This document shows positions 37,364 to 46,739 of a stretch of DNA of 64,000 nucleotides, in pieces (position 1 is the stretch's first letter; each line of letters begins with the position of its first letter). Under the pieces are notes generated by a model, which worked only from the letters and a program-made list of their open reading frames with translations, was not told the origin of the DNA and ran no database searches. This DNA is from DATCJA01 sp963814955. Lineage in GTDB: Bacteria > Acidobacteriota > Vicinamibacteria > Vicinamibacterales > UBA2999. The translations under genes were made by a program, and so were the position numbers. The DNA lies in contig CAWFEX010000015.1 in assembly GCA_963814955.1 (NCBI GenBank), positions 248,001 through 312,000 of the forward strand. The letters run 5' to 3'.

Positions 37364-37391
37364 GCGACGGGCGACGGAGACACGGAGACAT
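37364..37391. repeat. Word array at the actB1 stop
   Basis: GCGACGG, GCGACGG and then GGAGACAC, GGAGACAT run up to the actB1 stop (37392-37394) without a gap. The GAGACAC word recurs around 56833 and 57931. Confidence 0.7.
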
Positions 37392-39641
37392 CTACCTCTC
37401 TTGCTCCATGCGCTCGCGAATACCGCCGGCAAACAGGATCAATCGTCCGTCCGGCGGTCCAACGCGAGAGATGCGCACTCGTGTCGCCGCCCAGGCCAGC
37501 GCGCCGGTGGTCGATTCAGTGATCCCGGCAACGAGCTCCATCGGATTCGCCCCTCGTCCGCTTGCATAGCGCGTGAAAAAGCGATGCCCCTGGCCCACAG
37601 GCATCGCGACAATATCTGGCGCAATTCCGGGTGTAATGACCGCGGCGCTGCGAATGGTTCCCTGCGAGGATCCGACCTCCACCACGTCTCCATCGCCGAG
37701 GCCGAGCTTCTCTGCGGTGCTCGGATTTATCTCGACCCAACTGCTCCACATTGCCGAAGTGAGCGGGTCCGGCATCTCCTGAAGCCATGGGAGATGCGCC
37801 AGCGACCCGTCGAGGAATGCGATAGAGGGGTAGGGAAGCAAGTGAAATGGATACTGCGCGGCATCGCCGTCGAAACGTGGCGCCTCGAACGCGTGCGCGC
37901 CCGCTGATGCTTTCGTCGCGGCACCAGGCTGACGTGCAAGACCCGCCGGCAGTGCGCCCGACCACATCCCCTTTGCCTGCGCGTCGGTCCACGCATCGGC
38001 GTCCGCCGTGGCAGAAGGAAGCATTCCGAAAGATGCAGCCAGCATCTCGTCGAAGGTCATCCATGGCAGCGCCAGCGGTTGCTGCAGGCGGCGACCGATG
38101 TCGAGCAGCACATCCGGCATCGCACGGGTGTCGTACAGCGGACGCATCACCGCCGACGCCACGCTGGCGACCGCGACACTGGCTCCCGATTCCGGGATGA
38201 CATCCGTCCACGATTCGAGGAACGAATGGTCAGGCAGGATCACGTCGGCAAGCACGCTCGTTTCGTCGAGGAAATTACCGAAGCTGACGATGTATGGAAC
38301 CTTTTCGAGCGTCTCGCGAACCCGCCATGCCGGAGGAGCGGTGAACACCGGATTCGCGCCGTCGACGAACACGACCTGGGGCATCGACCCGCCCGTAGCC
38401 AGTTGCGCAAGCGAGGGGGCCGCCGAAGCCGTCGAGGTCTGCTTCACAGCGGCGGAGACGTCCAACTGGGGTGTGAACGACACGCCGCCCGGCTGGTCGA
38501 CATTCCCGGCGAGCGCGTTCAGCGCATTCACTGCGAGAGCCGTGAACAAGCCGTTCGAGTGAGCGAGCGGGGGCCCTCCTGCAATCGCAATCGCCGGTCG
38601 CAGTTCAGCGAATTGCCGCGCGAGTCGCTCGACGCGGGCAGCAGACACGCCCGTGATCTCTTCGACTCGCTCTGGCGCATACTCAGCGAGCCCTTCGTTC
38701 CATCCGGCGATGAGCTGACCGGCGCCTCCACCGCCCGACGCCGGTAGAAGCTTCTGCGCCATGATGACGTGCGCCAGACCCAGGGCCAGAACGCCCTCGC
38801 TGCCGGGTCTTGCGGGAACCCATTCGTCGGCATTCGCGCCTGTCTGCGACATTCGGGATTCGACTTGAACGAAAGACGCCCTGATCCCCGGCCGACCCTG
38901 CCGCATCTGACCGTAATCAACGCTTTGCGCCACGGGAGAGTTCCAGGTACCCAGAAAATCAGCGCCGAAGCTGATCACGTGGCGGGCGTTCGCGAGGTCG
39001 AAGGTGGGCAGCTGCTCGCGCCCGAAGCTGAGCGCATTGGCGCGACGCAGCACGTCATTGCCGAAGAGCTCGTAGGTGACCGCATCGGGAGCGCCAAATC
39101 GCGTGAGGAACAGCCTGATGAGCGCATCACGGTGGCTCCCCCCGTGGCGTGCCAGGAACCAGAGCGACCGTGGTGCTGTTTCAGCTTGCAGCGTGTTCAA
39201 CCGCGAGACGACCTCACCGATCGCGTCGTCCCATGAAATGGCTTCGTAACGGCCGTCGCCGCGCTCGCCGCTCCGTTTGAGCGGGCGCGTGATCCGATCC
39301 GGGTGGTAAGTAATCTGGATAGCCGCCTGGCCGCGGGCACACAGGCCCCCTCGATTGATGGGATGGTCCGGCGCACCCTCGAGCTTCTTCGCAGCGGCAA
39401 CGCGAACGATCCCTGCCTGACCGTCGCGAACGATGTCCGCGTCGGCATCCATGACGCGAACCGTGAGGCCGCATCCGGCGCCGCACAGCGGACAGACGCT
39501 CGGCTTCCACACGGCCACGCCCGGAACGATGTCCTCTGCGGGCAGGAACCGGATGATCTGGTTTTCCGGATTGCCGCAGCCGGCAAGTGCCGCGGTCGTG
39601 CCCGTTACTGCCGTGATCTTGATAAATGAGCGGCGATCCAT
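37392..39641 (-). CDS. actB1: Alternative complex III molybdopterin-oxidoreductase-like subunit (ActB N-terminal half)
   Basis: The protein has 749 residues. A Tat signal 'MDRRSFIKITAVTG' is followed by 'LAGCG'. 'CPLCGAGCGLTVRV' is the N-terminal Cys cluster and 'NRGGLCARGQAA' the next block of the molybdopterin superfamily. ActB homologues of this kind are thought to lack the cofactor in alternative complex III. The C-terminal domain ('IEINPSTAEKLGLGDGDVV'-like, 'VEINPSTAEKLG') is the usual beta-barrel. GGAAGGA lies upstream of the ATG. It follows actA by 108 bases containing a hairpin. Confidence 0.9.
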   Translation of the reverse strand: MDRRSFIKITAVTGTTAALAGCGNPENQIIRFLPAEDIVPGVAVWKPSVCPLCGAGCGLTVRVMDADADIVRDGQAGIVRVAAAKKLEGAPDHPINRGGLCARGQAAIQITYHPDRITRPLKRSGERGDGRYEAISWDDAIGEVVSRLNTLQAETAPRSLWFLARHGGSHRDALIRLFLTRFGAPDAVTYELFGNDVLRRANALSFGREQLPTFDLANARHVISFGADFLGTWNSPVAQSVDYGQMRQGRPGIRASFVQVESRMSQTGANADEWVPARPGSEGVLALGLAHVIMAQKLLPASGGGGAGQLIAGWNEGLAEYAPERVEEITGVSAARVERLARQFAELRPAIAIAGGPPLAHSNGLFTALAVNALNALAGNVDQPGGVSFTPQLDVSAAVKQTSTASAAPSLAQLATGGSMPQVVFVDGANPVFTAPPAWRVRETLEKVPYIVSFGNFLDETSVLADVILPDHSFLESWTDVIPESGASVAVASVASAVMRPLYDTRAMPDVLLDIGRRLQQPLALPWMTFDEMLAASFGMLPSATADADAWTDAQAKGMWSGALPAGLARQPGAATKASAGAHAFEAPRFDGDAAQYPFHLLPYPSIAFLDGSLAHLPWLQEMPDPLTSAMWSSWVEINPSTAEKLGLGDGDVVEVGSSQGTIRSAAVITPGIAPDIVAMPVGQGHRFFTRYASGRGANPMELVAGITESTTGALAWAATRVRISRVGPPDGRLILFAGGIRERMEQER

Positions 39642-39668
39642 CTAGTGGTATGTCCTTCCTAAACCACT

Positions 39669-39693
39669 ACCGGCCGCGCCGATGTCGCGGCCG
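39669..39693. other. Strong intercistronic hairpin between actA and actB1
   Basis: CCGGCCGCG and CGCGGCCGG form a perfect 9-bp GC stem with a 7-base loop. Inside an operon it could protect mRNA ends or lower downstream expression. Confidence 0.5.
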
Positions 39694-39749
39694 GAAGATT
39701 GCGGTCGAAGGCTCGTTCTGAATGCTCCACATTCAGTTGAGACGATCCA

Positions 39750-40378
39750 CTAAAAGTGACACGTCAGGCAGTCGACCGAGGCCTTGCGCGCGTTGTGGCA
39801 ATTCACGCAGAAGCCCATGGTGTGCTCGACGTTCCGCTGCGCCACCGTTTGCTCGGCAACATTCCCGTGGCAGGTGGCGCACTCGACCTTCGCCCGAATG
39901 TGCGGCGCGTGATTGAACTTGACGTGATCCTCGTTGGCAAACCCATACACGCGCTGCCAGGCCAGGTCGATCCCTTTGTCGCGCATGGCGGCCATCTGCT
40001 GAATGCGCGGCCGATCCGTTGCAATGGCGTCGTGGCAGATCATGCAGGTTCGCAGACCAGGAATGCCTGCTACTGGCCCCTTGTCCACGCCTTCGTGGCA
40101 GTACCTCGCACATCACGCCCTTGCCAACGTGCGTATTGTGGGGAAACTCGAGCGGCTGCTGTGCGTCGGGACGGCGATTGAAAAAGTCATCGAACGCGGC
40201 ACGCAATGTCGGCCGCGCCGTCGTGAACACGCCTGTCGCCTGTCCGGGAAGAGGAGGAAGTGACGCCGTCGTTGCGTCAGTGGGCGAGGTCGATTGGACT
40301 GTACTGACATGCGATGCCCGTCACCAGCGCGGCGACGCACACAGCGACAATCACGAGGAAACGCGTGAAGACGCGCAG
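39750..40378 (-). CDS. actA: Alternative complex III pentaheme cytochrome c ActA (two frameshifts)
   Basis: Five CxxCH heme sites are found once two extra bases are removed: CEVCH, CMICH, CATCH, CVNCH and CLTCH. The extra base at 40102 breaks the first site (GGTACTGCC for GGTCTGCC); another lies at 40277-40284. The N-terminus is a membrane helix 'FLVIVAVCVAALVTG' leading to 'EFPHNTHVGKGVMCE'. The start is uncertain: CTG at 40378 after GGAG, or GTG at 40354. ActA takes part in electron transfer to cytochrome oxidase. It is 13 bases after actE. Confidence 0.8.
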
Positions 40379-40391
40379 GAAACTCTCCGCC

Positions 40392-40802
40392 TCAGCGTTC
40401 TGCGGTCTTCGATTCGAGGCTGCGCAGGTAGTTGATGATGTGCCAGATATCCTGGTCTGGCATCTTTCCTTTGAAGCCGACCATCTTGGACGCACCACCG
40501 GCGCCGTTGAGGATCACGCCGAAGATCTCACCGTCGGTCGATCCGTGGGTCCACGTGGTATCCGTCAGGTTCGGCGGGTTCGAGTCCTTCGGGGCGAGCG
40601 GGCCGTTCCCCTTGGCGTCCACGCCATGGCAGAACGCACAATACTTCTTATAGGCGGCCGCGCCCGCGGTGATCGAAGCCGGCGTCGACGCCACCGGGCT
40701 CTTCTTCACCTCTCGAGCTGCAGCGTATCCGGGGGTCCGGGCGTAGGCTGTAAGTGCGAGCAGCATCGCAGCAACCGTGATGAATCCGCTGATCAATTGC
40801 AT
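40392..40802 (-). CDS. actE: Monoheme cytochrome c (ActE-like)
   Basis: The protein has 136 residues with a signal peptide ending 'TAYA', one heme site CAFCH near residue 55 ('AAYKKYCAFCH') and a Met-ligand region 'MVGFKGKMPDQDIWHIINYL'. This is the class I cytochrome c fold. In alternative complex III ActE is a monoheme subunit. Here it is the first gene of the operon rather than the fifth, so the symbol rests on type, not order. No actF homologue is seen. Confidence 0.8.
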   Translation of the reverse strand: MQLISGFITVAAMLLALTAYARTPGYAAAREVKKSPVASTPASITAGAAAYKKYCAFCHGVDAKGNGPLAPKDSNPPNLTDTTWTHGSTDGEIFGVILNGAGGASKMVGFKGKMPDQDIWHIINYLRSLESKTAER

Positions 40803-40890
40803 GGGTACTGCGATTTTTGCACATGGCGTACCGCCCCCGCAACCGGCGGATCCCCGCCCGATCCTCGGCGTACGACATACCTGATGGGCT

Positions 40891-40932
40891 CGTGACTTAC
40901 GACTTACGACTCGTGACTTACGTCTTACGAGA
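40891..40932. repeat. Heptamer word array after the DUF4159 stop
   Basis: Six units of period 7: CGTGACT, TACGACT, TACGACT, CGTGACT, TACGTCT, TACGAGA. The array starts 6 bases past the stop (40939-40941) of the DUF4159 gene. Confidence 0.85.
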
Positions 40933-40938
40933 CAGTGG

Positions 40939-41772
40939 TCAGTGCGTCAGCGCGTAGAGCATCACGTCGATCCCGAGCGCGTATCCATCCGGGGAGAACT
41001 GGTAGAAAAACCCGGGGTCCTCTCCTTCACGCTCCCACGAATCGGCAACATCGGTGTTGTGCGTCATGAGAACCATGATGCGCCGATGGTCGTCTCGAAT
41101 GGCCCGTAGATGCACCTCGCTGCTGTCTGCGCCGCGCTCCGAAGTCGTCTGTCCGCCGACGCCGCGCCAGAATTGGATGTTTGTAATCTGCGGTACTTTC
41201 GCAACCTCGAACATGCTTCTCAGCATCGGGTCGTCGAGCGGCACTTCTTCGATTGGATACTCGGACGGCGGAAACACTTTCGCAATTTCAGTTGACCACT
41301 GGCGCCACGCGAGCGTCCCCCAGAAGTCATCGACCCAGAGAAAACCGCCCTTCAGCAAGTACGCACGCAGTCGCTCGACCTCGCCCGGACTGAATCCGAG
41401 GGATCCGACGTCGGAGGCCACGGTCAGCGGACAGTTGAAAAGCGCGTCATCGGTCAACCTGACGACGAAATGATTCGGCTGGCCATCCTGATTCCGGCTG
41501 ACGCGGGTCTTGGTCAGCTCCGAGAGCCGTGTGCTCAGGTTGATTTCCGCAAACGGATAGTCCGTTTGCCATCCGATGCCCATCGGTTCGACGCGCACGC
41601 TTCGATAGGCGACGCGGCAGACGACGAAGTTGGCATCCGGCATGTGGGGGGGCGCGTATCGCGCCGCGAGGCTGCCTTCGCGAAACCGGTACCCCTGTGC
41701 GTAGGCGGCCGCGGCAGCCACCGCGATTGCGGCGACCACTGCCAGCGCGCTGAGCGCCGACGCCCGCTTCAT
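40939..41772 (-). CDS. DUF4159-family secreted protein
   Basis: The protein has 277 residues with an Ala-rich signal peptide ending 'AAAYAQ'. The DUF4159 pattern is seen in 'AEINLSTRLSELTKT', 'LRAYLLKGGFLWVDDFWG' and 'LMTHNTDVADSWEREGEDP' with the end 'YALGIDVMLYALTH'. The fold resembles a glutamine-amidotransferase-like domain without a clear catalytic triad. The function of the family is not known to me. It stands alone, upstream of the act operon and divergent from the CoA transferase. Confidence 0.8.
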   Translation of the reverse strand: MKRASALSALAVVAAIAVAAAAAYAQGYRFREGSLAARYAPPHMPDANFVVCRVAYRSVRVEPMGIGWQTDYPFAEINLSTRLSELTKTRVSRNQDGQPNHFVVRLTDDALFNCPLTVASDVGSLGFSPGEVERLRAYLLKGGFLWVDDFWGTLAWRQWSTEIAKVFPPSEYPIEEVPLDDPMLRSMFEVAKVPQITNIQFWRGVGGQTTSERGADSSEVHLRAIRDDHRRIMVLMTHNTDVADSWEREGEDPGFFYQFSPDGYALGIDVMLYALTH

Positions 41773-41851
41773 ACCACGAGTCTACTGCAGACGCGGCGAA
41801 CCTGCGCGCGCTGGATGGACCCTCGCAGGAGGCACGGTATAGCATTTCGCT

Positions 41852-43060
41852 GTGAATCCATCCCCACAAGCCGCCGGCCCTCTCGAGGGCATCACTATCC
41901 TGGATCTCAGTCGCGTTCTGTCCGGGCCGTATTGCACGATGCAGCTCGCCGACATGGGCGCACGGGTCATCAAGATCGAACGGCCGGGCATCGGCGACGA
42001 TACGCGCGCGTGGGGACCGCCGTTCGTCAACGGTGAGAGCGCGTACTTCCTCAGCATCAATCGGAACAAGGAGAGCGTGACGCTCAACTTCAAGCACCCC
42101 GAAGGCCGTCGCCTCCTCGACGAGCTCATTGCCCGCGCCGACGTGCTCGTGGAGAACTTTCGTCCGGGCACGCTCGAAGAAATGGGCCTCGGCTATGACG
42201 CGTTGCACGCAAAGCACCCGCGGCTGATCTACACCTCGATTTCAGGCTTCGGCCACACCGGCCCGTTGCGCGAACGCGCGGGCTACGACGCGGTACTGCA
42301 GGGCGAAGCCGGCATCATGAGCCTGACGGGGCCTCCAGACAGTTGCGGATACAAGGTGGGCGTTGCCATTGCCGATCTCGCCGCTGGTCTGTTCGCCGCG
42401 CAAGGCACGTTGCTGGCCCTGTATGCGCGGGAGCGCACCGGACTTGGGCAGCATGTCGACATCGCAATGCTGGATTCGGTCGCGGCCCTTCTGACCTATC
42501 AGGCAGGCATCTACTTCGTGACCGGCGCACCGCCAAAACGCCATGGAAACGCGCATCCCACCGTGGCGCCGTACGAGACGTTTCAGGCGGCTGACGGCGA
42601 GGTCGTGCTGGCGGCGGGCAACGACGACCTGTGGCGCAAGTTCTGCGGCGTCGCGGGTCTCGACTCCTATGCGGCCGATCCACGGTTTGCGAAAAACCGC
42701 GACCGCGTCCGCAATTACGAAACGCTGAGGCCAATCGTCGCCGAAGCATTCCAGCGCCGCACGCGCTCGGAGTGGCTGGAGGCGCTGAACGAAGCGGGCA
42801 TTCCGGCGGGGCCGGTCAGAAACCTTCATGAGGTGTTGACCGACGATCAGCTTCTGACGCGGGAAATGGTTCACGTACTGCAGCATTCGAGCGCCGGGCC
42901 GGTGCAGCTGCTCGGGATCCCGGTCAAATTGTCCGGAACACCAGGGGCTGTACGGCGTCCGCCGCCGGCGCTCGGCGAACACACCGAGAAGATTCTGAGG
43001 GAGGATCTCGGGCTGGCGCCCTCGCAGGTCTCGGCAATGGCAGCCGCGGGTGTGGTCTGA
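41852..43060 (+). CDS. CaiB/BaiF family (class III) CoA transferase
   Basis: The protein has 402 residues. 'LSRVLSGPYCTMQLADMGA' and 'VIKIERPGIGDDTRAWGPP' are the N-terminal blocks, and 'LVENFRPGTLEEMGLGYD' follows. The catalytic Asp is in 'GVAIADLAAGLFAAQG'. Class III enzymes move CoA between organic acids. The GTG start at 41852 lacks a well-placed ribosome-binding site: AGGAGG is about 20 bases upstream, so the true start could differ. It converges with an acyl-CoA synthetase gene, with seven bases between them. The substrate cannot be told from the sequence. Confidence 0.88.
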   Translation: MNPSPQAAGPLEGITILDLSRVLSGPYCTMQLADMGARVIKIERPGIGDDTRAWGPPFVNGESAYFLSINRNKESVTLNFKHPEGRRLLDELIARADVLVENFRPGTLEEMGLGYDALHAKHPRLIYTSISGFGHTGPLRERAGYDAVLQGEAGIMSLTGPPDSCGYKVGVAIADLAAGLFAAQGTLLALYARERTGLGQHVDIAMLDSVAALLTYQAGIYFVTGAPPKRHGNAHPTVAPYETFQAADGEVVLAAGNDDLWRKFCGVAGLDSYAADPRFAKNRDRVRNYETLRPIVAEAFQRRTRSEWLEALNEAGIPAGPVRNLHEVLTDDQLLTREMVHVLQHSSAGPVQLLGIPVKLSGTPGAVRRPPPALGEHTEKILREDLGLAPSQVSAMAAAGVV

Positions 43061-43067
43061 CAACCGC

Positions 43068-44529
43068 TCAGGCCGCGAACAGCGCCGCTACCTCCGGCTT
43101 CATCACTTTCCCCACCGCGTTGCGCGGCAAGGCGTGGACGGTGCGAATGGCTCTGGGTACCTTGTAAGGGGCCAGACGGTCCTTCGCCCATTGCTGCAGT
43201 TCCTGAAGAGAAAGGACCGCGCGCGGCCGAAGCTCAATGGCGGCCGCTACGCGCTCACCCCACTCCTCGTCTGCCACACCGACCACCGCACATTCGGCAA
43301 CCGCCGGATGAAGTCGCAGCACGTCTTCGATTTCGAGGGCCGATACCTTGAAGCCGCCGGTCTTGATGATGTCCACGGTGCTCCGCCCAAGCAAACGGTA
43401 CGCGCCGCCCTCTCTAACCGCCGTGTCACCGGTGCGAAACCAGCCTTCCCGAAAGGCCGCCTTCGTGTCGGCCGGACGTCCCCAGTACTCGAGGAACACC
43501 AGCGGACCGCGGACTTCGACTTCGCCTGCTGCCCCGTCAGGCACGAGCTGGCCCGACTCGTCGACGAGCTGCACCTCCACACCTGGCATTGGATTCCCCA
43601 CGAAGCCCGGACGCCGTTCACCGCGCAGCGGATTCGACAGGATCATGCCGGTTTCAGTCATGCCGTAGCGCTCGAGCAGCGTGTGGCCCGTCATCTCACG
43701 CCATCGTGCCAGCGTCTGCACGGGCAGCGCGGCGGACCCGCACATCATCAAGCGGGCCTGCCGGACGCCAGCCGACCATGCGTTTCTCACGTCGCCGGGG
43801 GCGGCGTCCCACGCGGTGATCAAACGGTGATAGATCGTCGGCACGGCCGTGAACACCGTGATCTCGCCCGAGCGCAACCGTTCCCAGACGGTCAACGCGT
43901 CGAACGCCGGCAGGATTTCACAGATGGCGTGTACCGCAAATGCGGATAACAAACCGTTCATGATGCCGTGCGCATGGTGGAGAGGGAGCGTCAGCAGCAT
44001 GCGATCCGTGGGACGCCATTCCCACGCTTCGATCATCGCGCCGATCTCTGCTCCGAGGATGGCATGAGTAGTCACAACGCCCTTCGGTCGGCCCGTCGTA
44101 CCGCTGGTGTAGACGATCATGGCTCGACGCTGGGCACCGACATGCGGTAATCGTTCTCGCGGTTCGGCGACGAGTGCGTCACTCATCGGCACGAATCGAC
44201 TGCCAGCCTGCTCCGCGATCCGCGCAAGTACCTGATTGCCACGCGGGGTCACCAACGACGAACTGCACGCCGGCGTCGCGAATGACGTATTCGAGCTCCG
44301 GTGGCGGATGCGACACGGCAAGCGGAACCGCGATCCCGCCGGCGCGCCAGATTCCGCGTTGCACAGCGGCGTATTCGAATCCCGGCGGAATCAGGAACGC
44401 GACGCGCGCCTCCTGAAGGTCTTCACCAGCGCCCAGCAACGCCCCGGCAACCGAACGTGACGCGCGGTCGAGATCCGCGTACGAATAGTTGTGGCCGTCA
44501 ACGACCACGGCAACACGATCCTGGTTCAT
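43068..44529 (-). CDS. AMP-forming acyl-CoA synthetase, malonyl-CoA synthetase-like (frameshifted)
   Basis: The C-terminal 390 residues carry 'IVYTSGTTGRPKGVV' (P-loop), 'MTETGMILSNP', 'WFRTGDTA', and the closing Lys in 'AVGKVMKPEV'. The N-terminus, 'VVVDGHNYSYADLDRAS' to 'FVVGDP', is in another frame. One extra C in the CCCC run between 44231 and 44252 explains this; repaired it has 486 residues. It resembles MatB-type malonate/methylmalonate ligases. With the adjoining CoA transferase a role in organic-acid activation is inferred. Confidence 0.85.
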
Positions 44530-44541
44530 ACTAGGAACTAT

Positions 44542-44569
44542 CGACTACCACCTACCGACTACCAACGAG
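44542..44569. repeat. Heptamer words between the synthetase gene and bcp
   Basis: CGACTAC, CACCTAC, CGACTAC and CAACGAG in a row. This array lies between two divergent gene starts, so it is not at a stop codon. Confidence 0.65.
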
Positions 44570-44573
44570 CCAA

Positions 44574-45036
44574 ATGCCCCTCATCGAACCCGGCAGAAAA
44601 GCACCGGCCTTTACACTGAAAGATCAACACGGCCAGACTCATCGACTCGCGGATTATGAAGGCCGCCACGTGATCCTGTATTTCTACCCTAAGGACGACA
44701 CGCCTGGCTGCACCAAGGAATCATGCGACTTCCAGGCCTCACTGCCGCAGCTCAAACGACGTGACGCCGTCGTCCTTGGCGTGAGCATCCTTGACGAGAA
44801 GAGCAAAGCCAAGTTCGCCGGCAAACATGGACTGACGTTTCCGCTGCTGGCAGACGCCGACCACGAGGTTGCCGAGCAAGTACGGTGTCTGGCAGAAGAA
44901 GTCTCGCTACGGCCGATCGTATATGGGGATCGCGCGCACCACATACCTGATCGGGCCGGACGGGAAAGTCGTCGAACGTTGGGACAACGTCAAGGTCGAT
45001 GGGCACGCCGACACGGTGGCAGCAGCAATATCGTGA
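44574..45036 (+). CDS. bcp: Thioredoxin-dependent peroxiredoxin Bcp (frameshifted)
   Basis: 'MPLIEPGRKAPAFTLKDQHG' opens the protein and 'YFYPKDDTPGCTKESCDF' holds the peroxidatic Cys and the nearby resolving Cys. After 'DADHEVAE' one extra C near 44874-44880 shifts the frame. Without it the protein goes on 'KYGVWQKKSRYGRSYMGIA' and 'RTTYLIGPDGKVVERWDNV' to TGA at 45034-45036, 153 residues, as is normal for Bcp. It reduces peroxides with thioredoxin. Confidence 0.9.
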
Positions 45037-45042
45037 GCCACG

Positions 45043-45576
45043 CTATCTCCGAGTCTCCGAGCCTCCTTGGCCCGTTTCACTGAGCAGGCGCTGGTAAACG
45101 GCGAGATCGGCCGCTGAAAAGCAACAGAACGTAACTGCAGCAACAGAGCTGCCCTCCAACAAGACGTCGCGGACCGTTGATACGGCAACGGCGGCGGCTC
45201 GCTCGATGGGGTAACCGTATGCCCCCGTGCTGATTGAAGGAAAAGCGATCGTCTGCAGGTGGTGCGCGACCGCCACCTCGAGAGAACGCCGGTAGCAGGA
45301 CGCCAGCAGTTCCGGCTCTCCGCTACTGCCACCATGCCACACCGGACCTACCGTGTGGATCACGTAGGTTGATGGCAAACGATATCCGCGCGTGAGCTTG
45401 GCGTCGCCCGTATCACACCCGCCGAGCGTTCGACATTCTTTCAACAATTCGGGTCCGGCAGCGCGATGAATCGCGCCATCCACACCGCCACCCCCAAGCA
45501 GCGATGTGTTGGCGGCGTTGACGATCGCGTCAACGTCCAGCTGGGTAATGTCCGCGTGAATGGCTCGAATCGTCAC
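45043..45576 (-). CDS. Macrodomain protein, O-acetyl-ADP-ribose deacetylase type
   Basis: The protein has 177 residues. 'ADITQLDVDAIVNAANTSLL' and 'GGGGVDGAIHRAAGPEL' bind ADP-ribose, and 'IAFPSISTGAYGYPIERAA' is the second loop. It matches the MacroD/YmdB class that removes acetyl or mono-ADP-ribose groups. The last residues 'GGSETRR' are encoded inside an 8-base word array that ends at its stop. It is 10 bases after the isoaspartyl peptidase gene. Confidence 0.92.
   Translation of the reverse strand: MTIRAIHADITQLDVDAIVNAANTSLLGGGGVDGAIHRAAGPELLKECRTLGGCDTGDAKLTRGYRLPSTYVIHTVGPVWHGGSSGEPELLASCYRRSLEVAVAHHLQTIAFPSISTGAYGYPIERAAAVAVSTVRDVLLEGSSVAAVTFCCFSAADLAVYQRLLSETGQGGSETRR
45046..45069. 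repeat. Octamer word array inside the macrodomain gene end
   Basis: TCTCCGAG, TCTCCGAG and CCTCCTTG, ending at the stop (45043-45045). The repeat codes for the last residues of the macrodomain protein. Confidence 0.7.
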
Positions 45577-45586
45577 GTCGTCCGGG

Positions 45587-46658
45587 CTATTTCTCCGGGA
45601 TCGAAACCGCGTCTTCGGCTGTGAACATGACGATCGGCTTGCCGGTCTCTCCCATGTACCCGCGCGTCATTCCAGTCGTATTGAACGACATGACGACGCG
45701 TCCGAACCGGTCGAGACCAACCACGCCGCCACCGCCGCCGGCACGCTTCAGAACATCCTGAACGACCTCGTCGGCCGCCTGCTGGGCGCCGACGCCGCGG
45801 TATTCAACCCGCGCGCAGATGTCGTGCGCGACCGTGAACCGGATGAAGTACTCGCCTGTTCCCGTCGCGGAAATGCCACAGCTCTGATTGCTCGCATACG
45901 TGCCCGCCCCGATGATCGGCGAGTCACCGACGCGGCCGAACCGCTTGTTGGTCACACCCCCCGTCGAGGTCGCAGCCGCCAGGTTCCCTGACTGATCGAG
46001 CGCGACCGCGCCGACCGTTCCGAAGTACATGCCCTGCTGCGGATCCTCGTTTCGCGGACGCAGCATCGCGCCCTGTTTGGCGGTCTCCTCCTCGAGCGCT
46101 CGCTGAAGCTGCTGCCAGCGAACCTCCGTACGGAAGTAGCTTTCGGGGACGAACTCGACGCCGCCCTGCTCCTTCGCGAACGCCTCGGCTCCATCGCCGA
46201 CCATCATCACGTGCGGCGACTTCTCCATGACCAGTCGCGCGAGGCGGATTGGATTCTTGATGCGTTTCACTCCGGCGACGGCGCCCGCCATTCTCGTTCC
46301 GCCGTCCATGATCGCGGCATCCAGCTCGTTCGTTCCCTGATGCGTGAACACCGCGCCTTTTCCCGCATTGAAGTGCGGCGAGTCCTCCAGGACGACGACC
46401 GCAGCCTGTACCGCGTCGAGGCTGGACCCGCCAGCGGCAAGGACACGATGGCCGGCCGACGAGCGCGGTCGTCACCGCGGCACGCATCTCTGTCTCTCTG
46501 TCCTTGATTGTTTCAAGCGTGAAGTTGCTGGCGCCACCGTGCATGACGATCCCCCATCGCCGGGGTTGTTCAGTTACGGGAGCCGGAGCCTGTGTCGAGC
46601 ACGACGCTCCTGCCATCGTCATCGCCAGCAAGATTACTAGATGGGAGGGGCGGGCCAT
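45587..46658 (-). CDS. Isoaspartyl peptidase/L-asparaginase, lipoprotein form (frameshifted)
   Basis: The N-terminus is a lipoprotein signal ('AMTMAGASC'), then 'WGIVMHGGASNFT'. After 'AAVTTALVG' one extra base near 46448-46461 shifts the frame; the repaired protein reads 'HRVLAAGGSSLDAVQAAVVV' and 'LEDSPHFNAGKGAVFT' and continues to 'NELDAAIMDG'. 'GTVGAVALD' holds the N-terminal nucleophile Thr and 'GRVGDSPIIGAGTYA' is the substrate site. The repaired length is 356. The enzyme cleaves itself and hydrolyses isoaspartyl dipeptides or asparagine. ATG 46658 has GGAG 6 bases upstream. Confidence 0.9.
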
Positions 46659-46667
46659 GGACGGCTC

Positions 46668-46737
46668 CAAGTCACAAGGCACAAGTCACAAACGGCAAGC
46701 CGGCAGACTACCACCATTGTGATTTGTGACCTGTGAG
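46668..46737. repeat. Two inverted heptamer word arrays after the cyclase stop
   Basis: CAAGTCA, CAAGGCA, CAAGTCA, CAAACGG at 46668-46695 face TTGTGAT, TTGTGAC, CTGTGAG at 46717-46737. The right array starts 2 bases past the cyclase stop (46740-46742). The two can pair partly. Confidence 0.8.
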
Positions 46738-46739
46738 AG

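Noticed and set aside
40378..40498. A separate 73-codon membrane gene at 40277-40498
   Set aside because: Its second half is the membrane anchor of actA in the frame before an extra base; its first half overlaps actE and is a shadow.
40891..40932. CRISPR array
   Set aside because: The word arrays have 7-9 base units with no spacers, and no cas genes are present.
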